Assembly (NCBI GenBank): GCA_022800315.1
Contig: JAAWQC010000023.1
Location: forward strand, 1 to 37,951
Direction: 5' to 3'
Origin: Clostridiales bacterium
Lineage (GTDB): Bacteria > Bacillota > Clostridia > Oscillospirales > Acutalibacteraceae
DNA: 37,951 nt
Of this stretch, positions 1 through 7,591 are shown piece by piece; position 1 is the stretch's first letter, and each line of letters opens with the position of its first letter. The position numbers and the translations under genes are program-made. The notes beneath the pieces were generated by a model. The model was not told the DNA's origin. It did no database searches and worked only from the letters and a program-made list of their open reading frames with translations.

Positions 1-161
1 GGTTCCTTTCCGCTCAATAAACGGTATACCTCGCCTGGAACCGGTGCTGAAGAATGCCTTCGCCATTCTTCCTCTTCCTTTATGTCTCCTTCATCGGTTA
101 TCGTTAAAGCTCTTTTCGTGGTAAAAGAAAACCAGTGATCCTGTCCTGAACAGTATACCAT
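1..161 (-). CDS. Possible N-terminal part of an unrecognised protein, cut by the left window edge
   Basis: Reading leftwards from an ATG at 161, the frame stays open for 53 codons to the window edge. It begins MVYCSGQDHW and contains an acidic stretch (DEGDIKEEEEW). A purine-rich GGGAAAGGGAAG precedes the ATG and could serve as a ribosome binding site. I recognise no family. It lies downstream of the spoIIID terminator on the same strand, so it would need its own promoter, and I see no convincing one. It could be a chance frame, because only 161 bases are visible. Confidence 0.35.
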   Translation of the reverse strand, partial: MVYCSGQDHWFSFTTKRALTITDEGDIKEEEEWRRHSSAPVPGEVYRLLSGKE

Positions 162-213
162 TCTTCCCTTTCCCCGTCTTGTACGATATTGCTTCCAATG
201 GAGTTGACGCGAT

Positions 214-260
214 AAAAAACCCGCTGCGCGCTTCTTTACAAAAGCGCACAGCGGGTTTTT
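214..260 (-). terminator. Intrinsic terminator of spoIIID
   Basis: A long inverted repeat pairs 220-233 with 242-255, with one mismatch at 227/248. Runs of A and T flank it on both sides, giving a U-tract when read on the minus strand. It lies 17 bases after the spoIIID stop codon. Confidence 0.85.
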
Positions 261-276
261 ATGCGGAAAAAAGGAA

Positions 277-558
277 TCAGGAATCCTCGCGCGGCTCTTC
301 CCCGTCTTCCGACTGATGGCGATACTTCTCCCGTGTTGCGATCCCGCCGCGGATGTGACGCTGGGCTTTATTGACGTCGAGCACACATCGAACACGACTG
401 TAAAGTTGCGGGTTCACCGCTTTCAGACGGTCCGAGACATCTTTATGTACAGTGGACTTGGATATATGAAACTTCTTAGCGGCGGCGCGCACCGTCGCGT
501 TATTTTCAATAATATATTCGCCCAGCTCAACGGCTCGCTCTTCAACTGCTCCCTTCAC
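277..558 (-). CDS. spoIIID: Sporulation transcriptional regulator SpoIIID
   Basis: This 93-residue DNA-binding protein is a mother-cell regulator that, in Bacillus, modulates the sigma-E regulon and helps switch on sigma-K genes. The N-terminal pattern ERAVELGEYIIENNATVR, the helix-turn-helix KKFHISKSTVHKDV (about residues 28-41), the basic RLKAVNP segment and the C-terminal IRGGIATREKY all follow the SpoIIID family closely, and the length is typical. Translation probably starts at a GTG, preceded by GAGGTGATAGC. A sigma-E-type promoter lies just upstream (587-615) and a strong terminator just downstream, so it looks like a single-gene transcription unit, separated from the polysaccharide operon by that operon's own terminator. 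It shows that the organism sporulates or descends from spore formers. Confidence 0.96.
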   Translation of the reverse strand: MKGAVEERAVELGEYIIENNATVRAAAKKFHISKSTVHKDVSDRLKAVNPQLYSRVRCVLDVNKAQRHIRGGIATREKYRHQSEDGEEPREDS

Positions 559-586
559 GCTATCACCTCTCGAATTTCTTCAATAG

Positions 587-615
587 ATGATATGCGGCGT
601 TATGCGCGAATATGC
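587..615 (-). promoter_or_regulatory. Candidate sigma-E promoter of spoIIID
   Basis: On the minus strand there is GCATATT (609-615), a 14-base spacer and CATATCAT (587-594). The Bacillus sigma-E consensus is roughly KMATATT, 14-15 bases, CATACAnT. The -35 matches fully and the -10 nearly so. The predicted transcript would start near 580, about 20 bases before the GTG start. Sigma-E control of spoIIID is established in Bacillus; its use here is inferred from the match. Confidence 0.6.
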
Positions 616-631
616 GGATGGTTCCCAGCGG

Positions 632-669
632 ACAAAAACAGCCGGCAAAAGCAAAATGCTTTTGCCGGC
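632..669 (-). terminator. Intrinsic terminator at the end of the polysaccharide operon
   Basis: A perfect 12-bp stem pairs 641-652 with 658-669 around a 5-base loop. On the minus strand it is followed by TGTTTTTG. It lies about 35 bases after the stop of the Wzx-like flippase, the last gene of the operon. Confidence 0.85.
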
Positions 670-704
670 CGCTGCCTACGGACGGAACCAGGTCCGACAC
701 TGTT

Positions 705-2261
705 TTACTGCTCTTTTTTTCCTTTCAGACGACCGCGTAGCCCGCTCAGAAACGATTTGGCCACAGGCAGTACCGTACCCATAAGATACCGGAAATCTTC
801 GGTACGGTGGAAGATGAGAAAATAGAGCCCGTTAGGTATCAGCAGGCAGAAAGCCGCCCGGCCCAACAGGCTGAACCAGGTAACGGTTTCAAACACCGAA
901 CAAGCCAGCAAAGTCAGCCCTCCCGCTGCCACAGTCAGGAGGGTATATATCCCGTATCGCAAAAAATAGCCGCGTACTGGCTGATCAAAGGCATATTTAT
1001 ATAGTATATAGGGTTCGATCCAAAAACAGGTGGTCAGTGTACTGACCGCCGTACCGATAAAAATACCAAACACGCCAAAGGCGTTGGCTAAACTGAAAGA
1101 TACCACCAAATTAATTGCTGCCTCAAACAGTGGTTTAAAACGATCTTGCCAGTAGATTCCGAAGGCATCTCGAAAGGTCAGTACCGCTTGGCGCATCCCC
1201 GTCAGGTAAAAATTCAGCACCATAATGAAGACGACTTCCTGGCCAAACAGTAGGTTTTTTCCAAAGCTCAATTCAATAAAGGGATTAAAAAGAATAAACA
1301 TACAAATCGAACAAAAGCTGTATATCCAAAAATTCATCAGAAAGACGGGCTTGAATACGGCCAACGCTTTATCTTTTGACTCGGTGGCTCCCAAATTGCC
1401 GATGCTGGCCGTCATTGCCTGAAAGACCTGCGTAATAATGGATTTCAGCGCGTTGATTACCAGCTGATAATTGGAATAGAAACCTACCGCCCATACACCA
1501 ACCTTGGCGGATATCAATAAGTTGTCGGTGGAGCCCACCACAATACCGCCAACCTTGTGAAATATCATAGCGGATGTATTCCGAATGATCTGCTGACGAG
1601 TTTCCCCGTCGAGCTTTTGGCTGGTTTTCTCCTTCAGAAACGGATACATTTTCTTCGCTTTATAGGAAATAACAATATTCTCCAGCAGGGTAAAACCGAT
1701 CTGAAGGCCGAGAAACACGAAATAATTACGTGTGAGATAAAGAAAAATGATCTGAGCGATGTTCAGAAGAGAATAAAAGCCATAATGGGTGATTGTATCG
1801 ACATAGCGGCGTTGATCTGCAATAATCAGCGAACGGCGGTATGAGAAAAAATAAGATATAGCTGTATTGGCAACAAATAAAAGAAAAATAACCCGTATAT
1901 AAGGCACATTCGGCATGGATTCCATAAATATCTGGATAAAGGGAGTCATCACCAGTCCGAGAATTAAAACGAGGATACCGATCAGGATATAGGCGCGCTG
2001 AAACAACCTCATGAGCACCTTGACTTTTTCCACGTTTTTCTCAGCCAGCGGCTTATATAGGCTGTACACGATTGCTGGGCCTATGCCGATCTCCACAAGG
2101 GAAAGCATGGTTAAAATATTGGTAAACAAACCGTTTATGCCTAGATAATCCTCACTGAGAACGTCGATGAAAGCCCGGCGGGCAATATAGCTGATGATCA
2201 GGGCTACCCCCTGTCCCACCAAACCGGCCACCACGTTGACCATCGAATTTTTAGTCCTCAT
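705..2261 (-). CDS. Wzx-like polysaccharide flippase (MOP superfamily)
   Basis: This 518-residue integral membrane protein has about 12-14 hydrophobic segments across its length and a short basic C-terminal tail (GRLKGKKEQ). It starts MRTKNSMVNVVAGLVGQGVAL, and the early motif YLGINGLFTNILTMLSLVEIG is typical of Wzx/PST oligosaccharide translocases, which flip undecaprenyl-linked repeat units across the membrane. The segment FMLVLNFYLTGMR-like (residues about 345-357) and the following RDAFGIYWQDRFKP also fit the family. It is the last gene of the minus-strand surface-polysaccharide operon, 54 bases after the CpsD-like gene, and is followed by a strong terminator. A second possible start lies seven codons in. 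Base composition around 1680-1800 is AT-rich compared with genes beyond 7 kb. The transported polymer cannot be read from the sequence. Confidence 0.88.
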   Translation of the reverse strand: MRTKNSMVNVVAGLVGQGVALIISYIARRAFIDVLSEDYLGINGLFTNILTMLSLVEIGIGPAIVYSLYKPLAEKNVEKVKVLMRLFQRAYILIGILVLILGLVMTPFIQIFMESMPNVPYIRVIFLLFVANTAISYFFSYRRSLIIADQRRYVDTITHYGFYSLLNIAQIIFLYLTRNYFVFLGLQIGFTLLENIVISYKAKKMYPFLKEKTSQKLDGETRQQIIRNTSAMIFHKVGGIVVGSTDNLLISAKVGVWAVGFYSNYQLVINALKSIITQVFQAMTASIGNLGATESKDKALAVFKPVFLMNFWIYSFCSICMFILFNPFIELSFGKNLLFGQEVVFIMVLNFYLTGMRQAVLTFRDAFGIYWQDRFKPLFEAAINLVVSFSLANAFGVFGIFIGTAVSTLTTCFWIEPYILYKYAFDQPVRGYFLRYGIYTLLTVAAGGLTLLACSVFETVTWFSLLGRAAFCLLIPNGLYFLIFHRTEDFRYLMGTVLPVAKSFLSGLRGRLKGKKEQ

Positions 2262-2315
2262 AAAACGAAAAAACCGCCTTATTTCAATTTGAATACAATA
2301 TTCTCGCCATTCTCG

Positions 2316-2822
2316 TCAACGATACAGGATGGTACCGGCGGGATGAATATCATAGGTCGATAGCAGACCAAGAGTCTTCTCAAAATCCCCGTAGGTCGAA
2401 TGGCAGGTACGCTCTACTAAATAAAGCTTATCCGCCATTTTGGCATATTCCAACGCTTGAGCGTAGAGGCGCACCGGAGGCAAACATAACAACAGAATAT
2501 CTGCCGTCTCCTTTTTTTCTTTCAAAAAGGCCCCCAGCTTTTCCGGTGAAGGATTATCTGCCTTGGCGACACCATCCTTTACAGCTATCTCTCCGTCCCC
2601 CTGAGGGGTGACATATATCAGCAAAACACGGCAATGGGAACGCAGCTTGTCCGCGATATTGGCGGCAACCGCCCACTGCCCCTCCTTATTGGTGTTGCTG
2701 GAGGTCAGCGCCAACGTGTTCCCACCCTGATTGTCCACCGTCTCTAATATGGCATTAGCGGCAAAGGCATACGACTGTTCGTTCTGCTCATCCTTCGTTT
2801 GCGCATAGTCGGCTGTTTTCAT
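2316..2822 (-). CDS. Degenerate CpsD/BY-kinase-like P-loop protein without Walker motifs
   Basis: The 168-residue product aligns with the ATPase core of CpsD/CapB tyrosine autokinases but has lost the active-site motifs. Where active members have TSxxPGEGKST it reads TSSNTNKEGQWAVAANIA (residues 40-57), so the P-loop Lys-Ser/Thr is Gln-Trp. The Walker A' position (normally LLIDAD) is LLIYVT, and the Walker B position (normally IIDTPP) is LLCLPP. The flanking secondary-structure pattern is kept, including the ADKLYLVERTCHSTYGDF stretch. The usual C-terminal tyrosine cluster is absent. The gene directly follows the Wzz-like membrane protein, the position of CpsD in capsule loci. It is probably a non-catalytic partner or scaffold rather than a kinase. 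An in-frame GTG lies four codons upstream, but it sits almost on top of the purine-rich AGAAAGG, so the ATG is preferred. Confidence 0.75.
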   Translation of the reverse strand: MKTADYAQTKDEQNEQSYAFAANAILETVDNQGGNTLALTSSNTNKEGQWAVAANIADKLRSHCRVLLIYVTPQGDGEIAVKDGVAKADNPSPEKLGAFLKEKKETADILLLCLPPVRLYAQALEYAKMADKLYLVERTCHSTYGDFEKTLGLLSTYDIHPAGTILYR

Positions 2823-2875
2823 GAATTTCTGCACACCTTTCTATATCTGACGGCCTTTGATATTCCACTCGGCCT

Positions 2876-3721
2876 TTATTTTTTATACTTGCCCAGTTCA
2901 CCGATTACCGGAAAACCATAGGCCTCAAAATCGCTTTTTCGGTTCATTGTGGGACGGAACAGCGCGATAAAGAAAACGACGATACAATAGAGCGCCACTG
3001 TGAGAATCCCCAAAATAACCGCCTGCTTTTTCAAACTGGGTGTCGTGCTGACCGTCTGATTCTGCGAGGCGGCCGCCGCGCCTTTCGAGTCCAGCAGTTT
3101 TTGCTCCTCTTCGGTAATCTTAAGAACCTGATTCACCTGACTCATCTTGGTGATCTTCGCAGGTTCCAGCTGTGTGGCAAGAACCTTTTCCAGATAGTCG
3201 CTGGCTGCCTGTACAATGACCATGGACAGATCCTTATCATAGGTCTCAGCAAACATATTGATAACCGAGGAATCGGTAATCAGGCTGGTATGAAAAATAG
3301 TGGTTAGACTCTTCAGCGAAACATGGTCAGCGGTTAGTTCAGGTTTTTTCTTCAACAATCCGCTTTTTTCAAGAAATTCCTCTTTAGAATACTGTTCCAT
3401 CACCTGATTGAAGATATAATCCCGGCAATAGTCGGTATTAATCATATTCATATAAATAGAGGCCAGATAGCGAGACGTTCCTAAAGTGTTGCCCGATTCG
3501 CCAATGGTGTAACGGGAATCATCCTCAGTTGCCGAAACGCTGTAGTAAACGGAGGAAGAGAATATGTCCGGTCGTGTATCCTGGGGGCCTGCTTCAGCGT
3601 CAGAGCGGGTAAAACGCAGCGCCAAAACCACAACAGCGGCCAGTACCAGTAAAATAATCAGATAGCGGATATACTTCCACAGGGCAATCAGCACATCTTT
3701 CAGTCCAAAGTGTTCAAACAT
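2876..3721 (-). CDS. Wzz/CapA-like chain-length determinant membrane protein
   Basis: This 281-residue protein has an N-terminal membrane helix (about residues 18-37), an extracytoplasmic domain with helical stretches, a second helix (about 232-253), and the cytoplasmic tail RKSDFEAYGFPVIGELGKYKK. That tail resembles the PVLG-type ending of CpsC/CapA proteins, which regulate polymer length and activate the cognate CpsD kinase. The start has a good ribosome binding site (AAAGGA, nine bases). The gene lies between the Wzy-like polymerase and the degenerate CpsD-like gene. Because the partner lacks ATP-binding residues, kinase activation may no longer apply; chain-length control is the safer inference. 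Confidence 0.8.
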   Translation of the reverse strand: MFEHFGLKDVLIALWKYIRYLIILLVLAAVVVLALRFTRSDAEAGPQDTRPDIFSSSVYYSVSATEDDSRYTIGESGNTLGTSRYLASIYMNMINTDYCRDYIFNQVMEQYSKEEFLEKSGLLKKKPELTADHVSLKSLTTIFHTSLITDSSVINMFAETYDKDLSMVIVQAASDYLEKVLATQLEPAKITKMSQVNQVLKITEEEQKLLDSKGAAAASQNQTVSTTPSLKKQAVILGILTVALYCIVVFFIALFRPTMNRKSDFEAYGFPVIGELGKYKK

Positions 3722-3769
3722 AACCGTTCATCCTTTTTTCTTTATATTATAGAGTCTTTGAATCAGCAT

Positions 3770-5257
3770 TTATTGCAGGGATTTCATGCACCGAGACGGC
3801 TGATAACCCCGCAGGAGAGGCGAATAGCTCTTCACACATAAGCCCGCTCCAAAATGACTGAACAGGGCGGCAAACAGGAATGGGATGCTAATCACAAAAT
3901 CCGACCATTCCAAGGCTGCGGACCTCGGCGTCAGAAATATTTCAGTCAAGGCAATCAGAACCAATGCAGAGGACCAGCAGTTTTTACGAAACCAATAAAC
4001 AAAATAGATCATCAGAAACCCAAGTAATAGGCTGAACAGAGCCATTCCTATCCATCCGTAATCAAAATAAGTTTCCAGCACATAGGAAGATCCATATCCA
4101 TGGCCCTCCAGATAGGTATCGCCCAGCGCCGCATAGGACATGGCGTGTGCAAAGCTGTTGCCCTGCGTAGCACGCACAACGTTGTTGCCAACCCCCAGCG
4201 ACGAGGCGCCAAACAGCATCTGGGCTAACGCCCCATGCTGTAAATATTCGATGAAGCTGCCAAATGTATAATTCTTTTGCCCAAAGCTTTCGATGATCGG
4301 CATCTTGTCATAGGCAATATTGAGAATATTGAAAGAGACGCCCTGTTTATGGAGAAAATCCACGATAATGTTCCACAGACCGCCGCCGTTTGTCATCTGT
4401 GTCCCTTCTCGGATATAGTTATACGCTCCTAAAAAAACGACCCCTACCGGCGTGACGATGGCAATCAGCAGTTTTTCCGCCCAGCCGATCCATTTCCGTG
4501 TATTCTCCATGGCGTCACGAAGGAAATAATACAGAAAAATAAAAATAGCGTTTAGCACGATGGGATTGCGTAAACCTATCTTCAACGATGGCAGCGCCGA
4601 CAGCAAATACAGACACAGCGGTGGAAAAGTCATGGACTTCGGCGGCATCGTCGCCAGGAAAATGCAGAGGAAGAATGGCATGGTATCGGCAAAAACCGTG
4701 ATTACCCGCGGCAACCGTGATGTGTAGGTGGTAAAAAACTCAATATACTCTTTGCCGCTCATGTAACTGAGCTTGTCCACTTCTACCAGGAAGAAGCAGC
4801 AGATTGCTACATAAAACATGATCATGGATACAAACTGAAGATTTTCCCTGTATCGGCCCCCGTATCGGTCTGTGGGAGCTTTGCTGATCTTATCGCTCCA
4901 GTTTTTCTCTTTACGCTGAAGGACCGCCTCTGCCAGCAAAGCACCGAAAAAGAGGAACAGCATGTTCACAAACAGCACCAGCAGAGTAAAACGAACGGCC
5001 TCGGTGCTGAAATCGCTCCACCAGGCTTCACCGCGAAACAGATCGATCACGGGGCGGATGTATAGAAATACGAAGGTGGTGATGTTAAATAACAAAAAAA
5101 TGATACGGCACTTCAGTTTTTCACAACAATAAACAATGTTGTGAAAAAAGAGGATGAGAATGCCGACCAACATCACATTGAAAAAATCCAGTACGCCTCC
5201 CGCCAGATACAGTGCGAAGGCACTGACCATAAGGGAATAACGAATACATTTGGCCAT
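3770..5257 (-). CDS. Wzy-like O-antigen/capsule polymerase
   Basis: This 495-residue, very hydrophobic protein has at least ten predicted membrane segments and a large loop around residues 300-385 containing REGTQMTNGGG and HAMSYAALGDTYLEGHGYGSSY. This architecture and the C-terminal WSDFVISIPFLF segment fit oligosaccharide repeat-unit polymerases, which join lipid-linked units outside the membrane. The start is set at the ATG at 5257 because AAAGGAGC lies seven bases upstream; a longer frame begins 15 codons earlier but would overlap the preceding gene. Wzy proteins diverge too much for the linkage to be predicted. Its position between a glycosyltransferase and the Wzz-like gene supports the role. 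Confidence 0.8.
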   Translation of the reverse strand: MAKCIRYSLMVSAFALYLAGGVLDFFNVMLVGILILFFHNIVYCCEKLKCRIIFLLFNITTFVFLYIRPVIDLFRGEAWWSDFSTEAVRFTLLVLFVNMLFLFFGALLAEAVLQRKEKNWSDKISKAPTDRYGGRYRENLQFVSMIMFYVAICCFFLVEVDKLSYMSGKEYIEFFTTYTSRLPRVITVFADTMPFFLCIFLATMPPKSMTFPPLCLYLLSALPSLKIGLRNPIVLNAIFIFLYYFLRDAMENTRKWIGWAEKLLIAIVTPVGVVFLGAYNYIREGTQMTNGGGLWNIIVDFLHKQGVSFNILNIAYDKMPIIESFGQKNYTFGSFIEYLQHGALAQMLFGASSLGVGNNVVRATQGNSFAHAMSYAALGDTYLEGHGYGSSYVLETYFDYGWIGMALFSLLLGFLMIYFVYWFRKNCWSSALVLIALTEIFLTPRSAALEWSDFVISIPFLFAALFSHFGAGLCVKSYSPLLRGYQPSRCMKSLQ

Positions 5258-5270
5258 GGAATAGCTCCTT

Positions 5271-6374
5271 TTATCTAACCTGCTGCCGTAGGCAGTCCTC
5301 AATCAATTCTTGCCACTGCTTCAGGATCTTACCACGCGAGAATTTATCGATCGCATCGCGGCTATGATCAGAAAACTGGCGGCGCAGCTCTTCGTTCTCC
5401 ATCAATTGCTCAATGGCTGCGGCAAGCGCTGTCTGGTCGCCCGGGGGAATCAGCAGGCCGTTGCGGCGATCCAGAATGATCTCTTCCGGGCCGGTGGGAC
5501 AGTTGTAAGCAACCAGCGGCAATCCGCAGGATTGTGCTTCCAGCAGGGCGAGCGGCAGTCCCTCGTAGTAGGATGTCAGCACATACAGACTGTATTGGGG
5601 GTAAATTTCCCGCATATGGGAGTGAGCCCCCATCAGCTTAACACGCCCTGTGAGGCCTCGAGTCTTAATATCCGCTTCAATCTGTTCCCGATCCTCGCCG
5701 TCTCCGTATATATGCCATTCCCAATCCGGATAACGTTCCAGGACCTTTTGAGCCACCGCCGTCAACCGATCATAGCCCTTGACCTTGGTCAGCCGGCCGG
5801 CAGTCACAATGCGGTGGGAATCCAGCCGGCAGTCTGGGGCCTTTTCCAGCCATTCGTCGCCTATCCAGTTGTAGATGCAGCGAACTTTATGAGCGGGAAG
5901 ACGGAATTGCTCCCGGAAATTAGCTGCATCCCGCTCGGTAAGGGTTACTACCTGAGTGCAGAAACGGGAGCCCAGCCACTGCCGAAAACGATGTTTTCTG
6001 CCGTAAAAATGATTGTCCAGATTGGAATGCTCACAGAAAACCGTTTTGACCTTCGTTCCGATGGCTGCCCCCACCATTACCGAGTTGACCCCAGCCGTGA
6101 TGGAAAACATAACGTCGATAGATTCCTGCCGGATATAGCGTCGCAGACCGGAACACAGGCTGATCAGATGAGGAGGAATCGAACCGCAGCCATCTTTCAG
6201 TCGATGGATATTGACACGGGAATCAACCGGAAAGCAAGGCTTATCCTTTTCAAAAAAAACACTGATGAGATGCACATCGTACTGCCCAATCATAGCATTG
6301 GCCAGAGAAATTGCCACCCGTTCCGCACCGCCCATCAGGGTGATATCGTATACCAAAAAGCCTATACTCGTCAC
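5271..6374 (-). CDS. GT4-family glycosyltransferase
   Basis: This 367-residue GT-B glycosyltransferase probably adds a sugar to the lipid-linked repeat unit on the cytoplasmic face. The N-terminal acceptor half opens with DITLMGGAERVAISLANAM, the glycine-rich loop typical of GT4 enzymes. The C-terminal half begins with IVTAGRLTKVKGYDRL, and the nucleotide-sugar site shows the EX7E element in SYYEGLPLALLEAQSCGLP. A GTG start is preceded by GGAGGG at nine bases. The stop is 13 bases before the start of the polymerase, so the two are probably translationally linked. Donor and acceptor are unknown. Confidence 0.92.
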   Translation of the reverse strand: MTSIGFLVYDITLMGGAERVAISLANAMIGQYDVHLISVFFEKDKPCFPVDSRVNIHRLKDGCGSIPPHLISLCSGLRRYIRQESIDVMFSITAGVNSVMVGAAIGTKVKTVFCEHSNLDNHFYGRKHRFRQWLGSRFCTQVVTLTERDAANFREQFRLPAHKVRCIYNWIGDEWLEKAPDCRLDSHRIVTAGRLTKVKGYDRLTAVAQKVLERYPDWEWHIYGDGEDREQIEADIKTRGLTGRVKLMGAHSHMREIYPQYSLYVLTSYYEGLPLALLEAQSCGLPLVAYNCPTGPEEIILDRRNGLLIPPGDQTALAAAIEQLMENEELRRQFSDHSRDAIDKFSRGKILKQWQELIEDCLRQQVR

Positions 6375-6394
6375 GGTACGTTTCCCTCCCTGTA

Positions 6395-7591
6395 TCAGAT
6401 CGCCTCAATGGCTTCATAGTTGCGGCGGCAGTTATCCGTATCGTGGAGCGGGAAAAAGCCGCCGACGCGCTGCCGATACCGCTCCTCCATGACAAATGCC
6501 CCCTCCTTTAGCATCCCGGACAGGGTCTCCAGCAGCTCTTCTTTTTCGGTGCATACCGGACCGAAGCCGTCGCGGTAATCGAAATAGCCCTGGGCATATT
6601 GACCACGCCGGAACTTTTCCTCGTCGAACTGATAATACAAGGTGGGCTTCTTCATATAGGCAAAATCAATGGCCACACTGGAATAATCCGTAATCATAAC
6701 CGCCGACTCCTTGAGCAGCTGCTGGATATCGTGCTCGGTCCAGCTGGCCATCCGTATGCGGGGGCTGCCGGTACGGAAATATTTCAGATTGGCCTGCATG
6801 TTCCGATGGGGATAAAACAAAAGCTCCAGATTGTTTTGCTCGAGGAACCTGTGCAGGGCGGGATCGTTAAGAAATTCATTCCATCGCAGAAAGTATTCTG
6901 TTTTGGTAAAATCATCTATATTATCAAATTCATAGGAAGATTTCACTTTATTGTTGAGCCACTGCCTCCAGGAAGGCATAACGAGGACCTGGCGCGGTTT
7001 GACCTCGATGTCGTGCAAGCCGTCGAACCGACAGAAGCCCAGATACTGCACAAATCCCTCCGGATATCCGAAGCGCTCCTGAATAAAGTCGTATTCCGGC
7101 CGGGCGCCGCAGACAAAAAGCCGCATTTTCGTATCGTTGTAGTACAGCCATTTTCCATCACTCAGTGTAATGCCGTGCTGCAAAAAAATACGGGTGTTTT
7201 TCAGCAGGCCATAAACCTCCAGCAAATAACAAACCGCCGCATTGGGCTTGCCGTCCTTTTGGGTGCTGATGTTTTTTTCCGCCGCCAGATAATAGATCCA
7301 ATGGGTCAGTCTCCCGTACGGGATCACCTTGCCGAGGATGCGCACCTTGTCATAATCGGCGGAGGATGGATCGATGACAAACACCGTCTCCTGCTCCGGA
7401 TGCTCCCGGCAAATATAGCGAAAGAGCCAGTAACCGTTGTCTCGCGCCTCTCCCCCGCTCTCACAGATCAGCCAGAGATGACGGTGCCGGCAACGGAACA
7501 GCAGTGCGCAGGGCAGCGCTATCAGAAACAGAAAAAGTGCCCCGATATCCCGCGGACGGACATACCGCAGTTTTTCAAAAAAACGGCTCAT
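6395..7591 (-). CDS. CDP-glycerol:polyol-phosphate glycerophosphotransferase family protein (TagB/TagF-like)
   Basis: The 398-residue protein has an N-terminal hydrophobic segment (about residues 17-33) and a C-terminal catalytic domain of the glycerophosphotransferase family. Visible family motifs are FLQHGIT (about 140), FYPHRN (about 260) and ITDYSSVAIDFAYMKKP (about 300-317). Members transfer glycerol-phosphate or ribitol-phosphate from CDP-alditols in teichoic-acid and capsule synthesis. Its presence in the operon suggests that the polymer carries or is linked by polyol phosphate. No CDP-glycerol-making cytidylyltransferase is in the window, so the donor would come from elsewhere. Its start overlaps the stop of the GT2 gene by four bases (ATGA). 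Confidence 0.9.
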   Translation of the reverse strand: MSRFFEKLRYVRPRDIGALFLFLIALPCALLFRCRHRHLWLICESGGEARDNGYWLFRYICREHPEQETVFVIDPSSADYDKVRILGKVIPYGRLTHWIYYLAAEKNISTQKDGKPNAAVCYLLEVYGLLKNTRIFLQHGITLSDGKWLYYNDTKMRLFVCGARPEYDFIQERFGYPEGFVQYLGFCRFDGLHDIEVKPRQVLVMPSWRQWLNNKVKSSYEFDNIDDFTKTEYFLRWNEFLNDPALHRFLEQNNLELLFYPHRNMQANLKYFRTGSPRIRMASWTEHDIQQLLKESAVMITDYSSVAIDFAYMKKPTLYYQFDEEKFRRGQYAQGYFDYRDGFGPVCTEKEELLETLSGMLKEGAFVMEERYRQRVGGFFPLHDTDNCRRNYEAIEAI

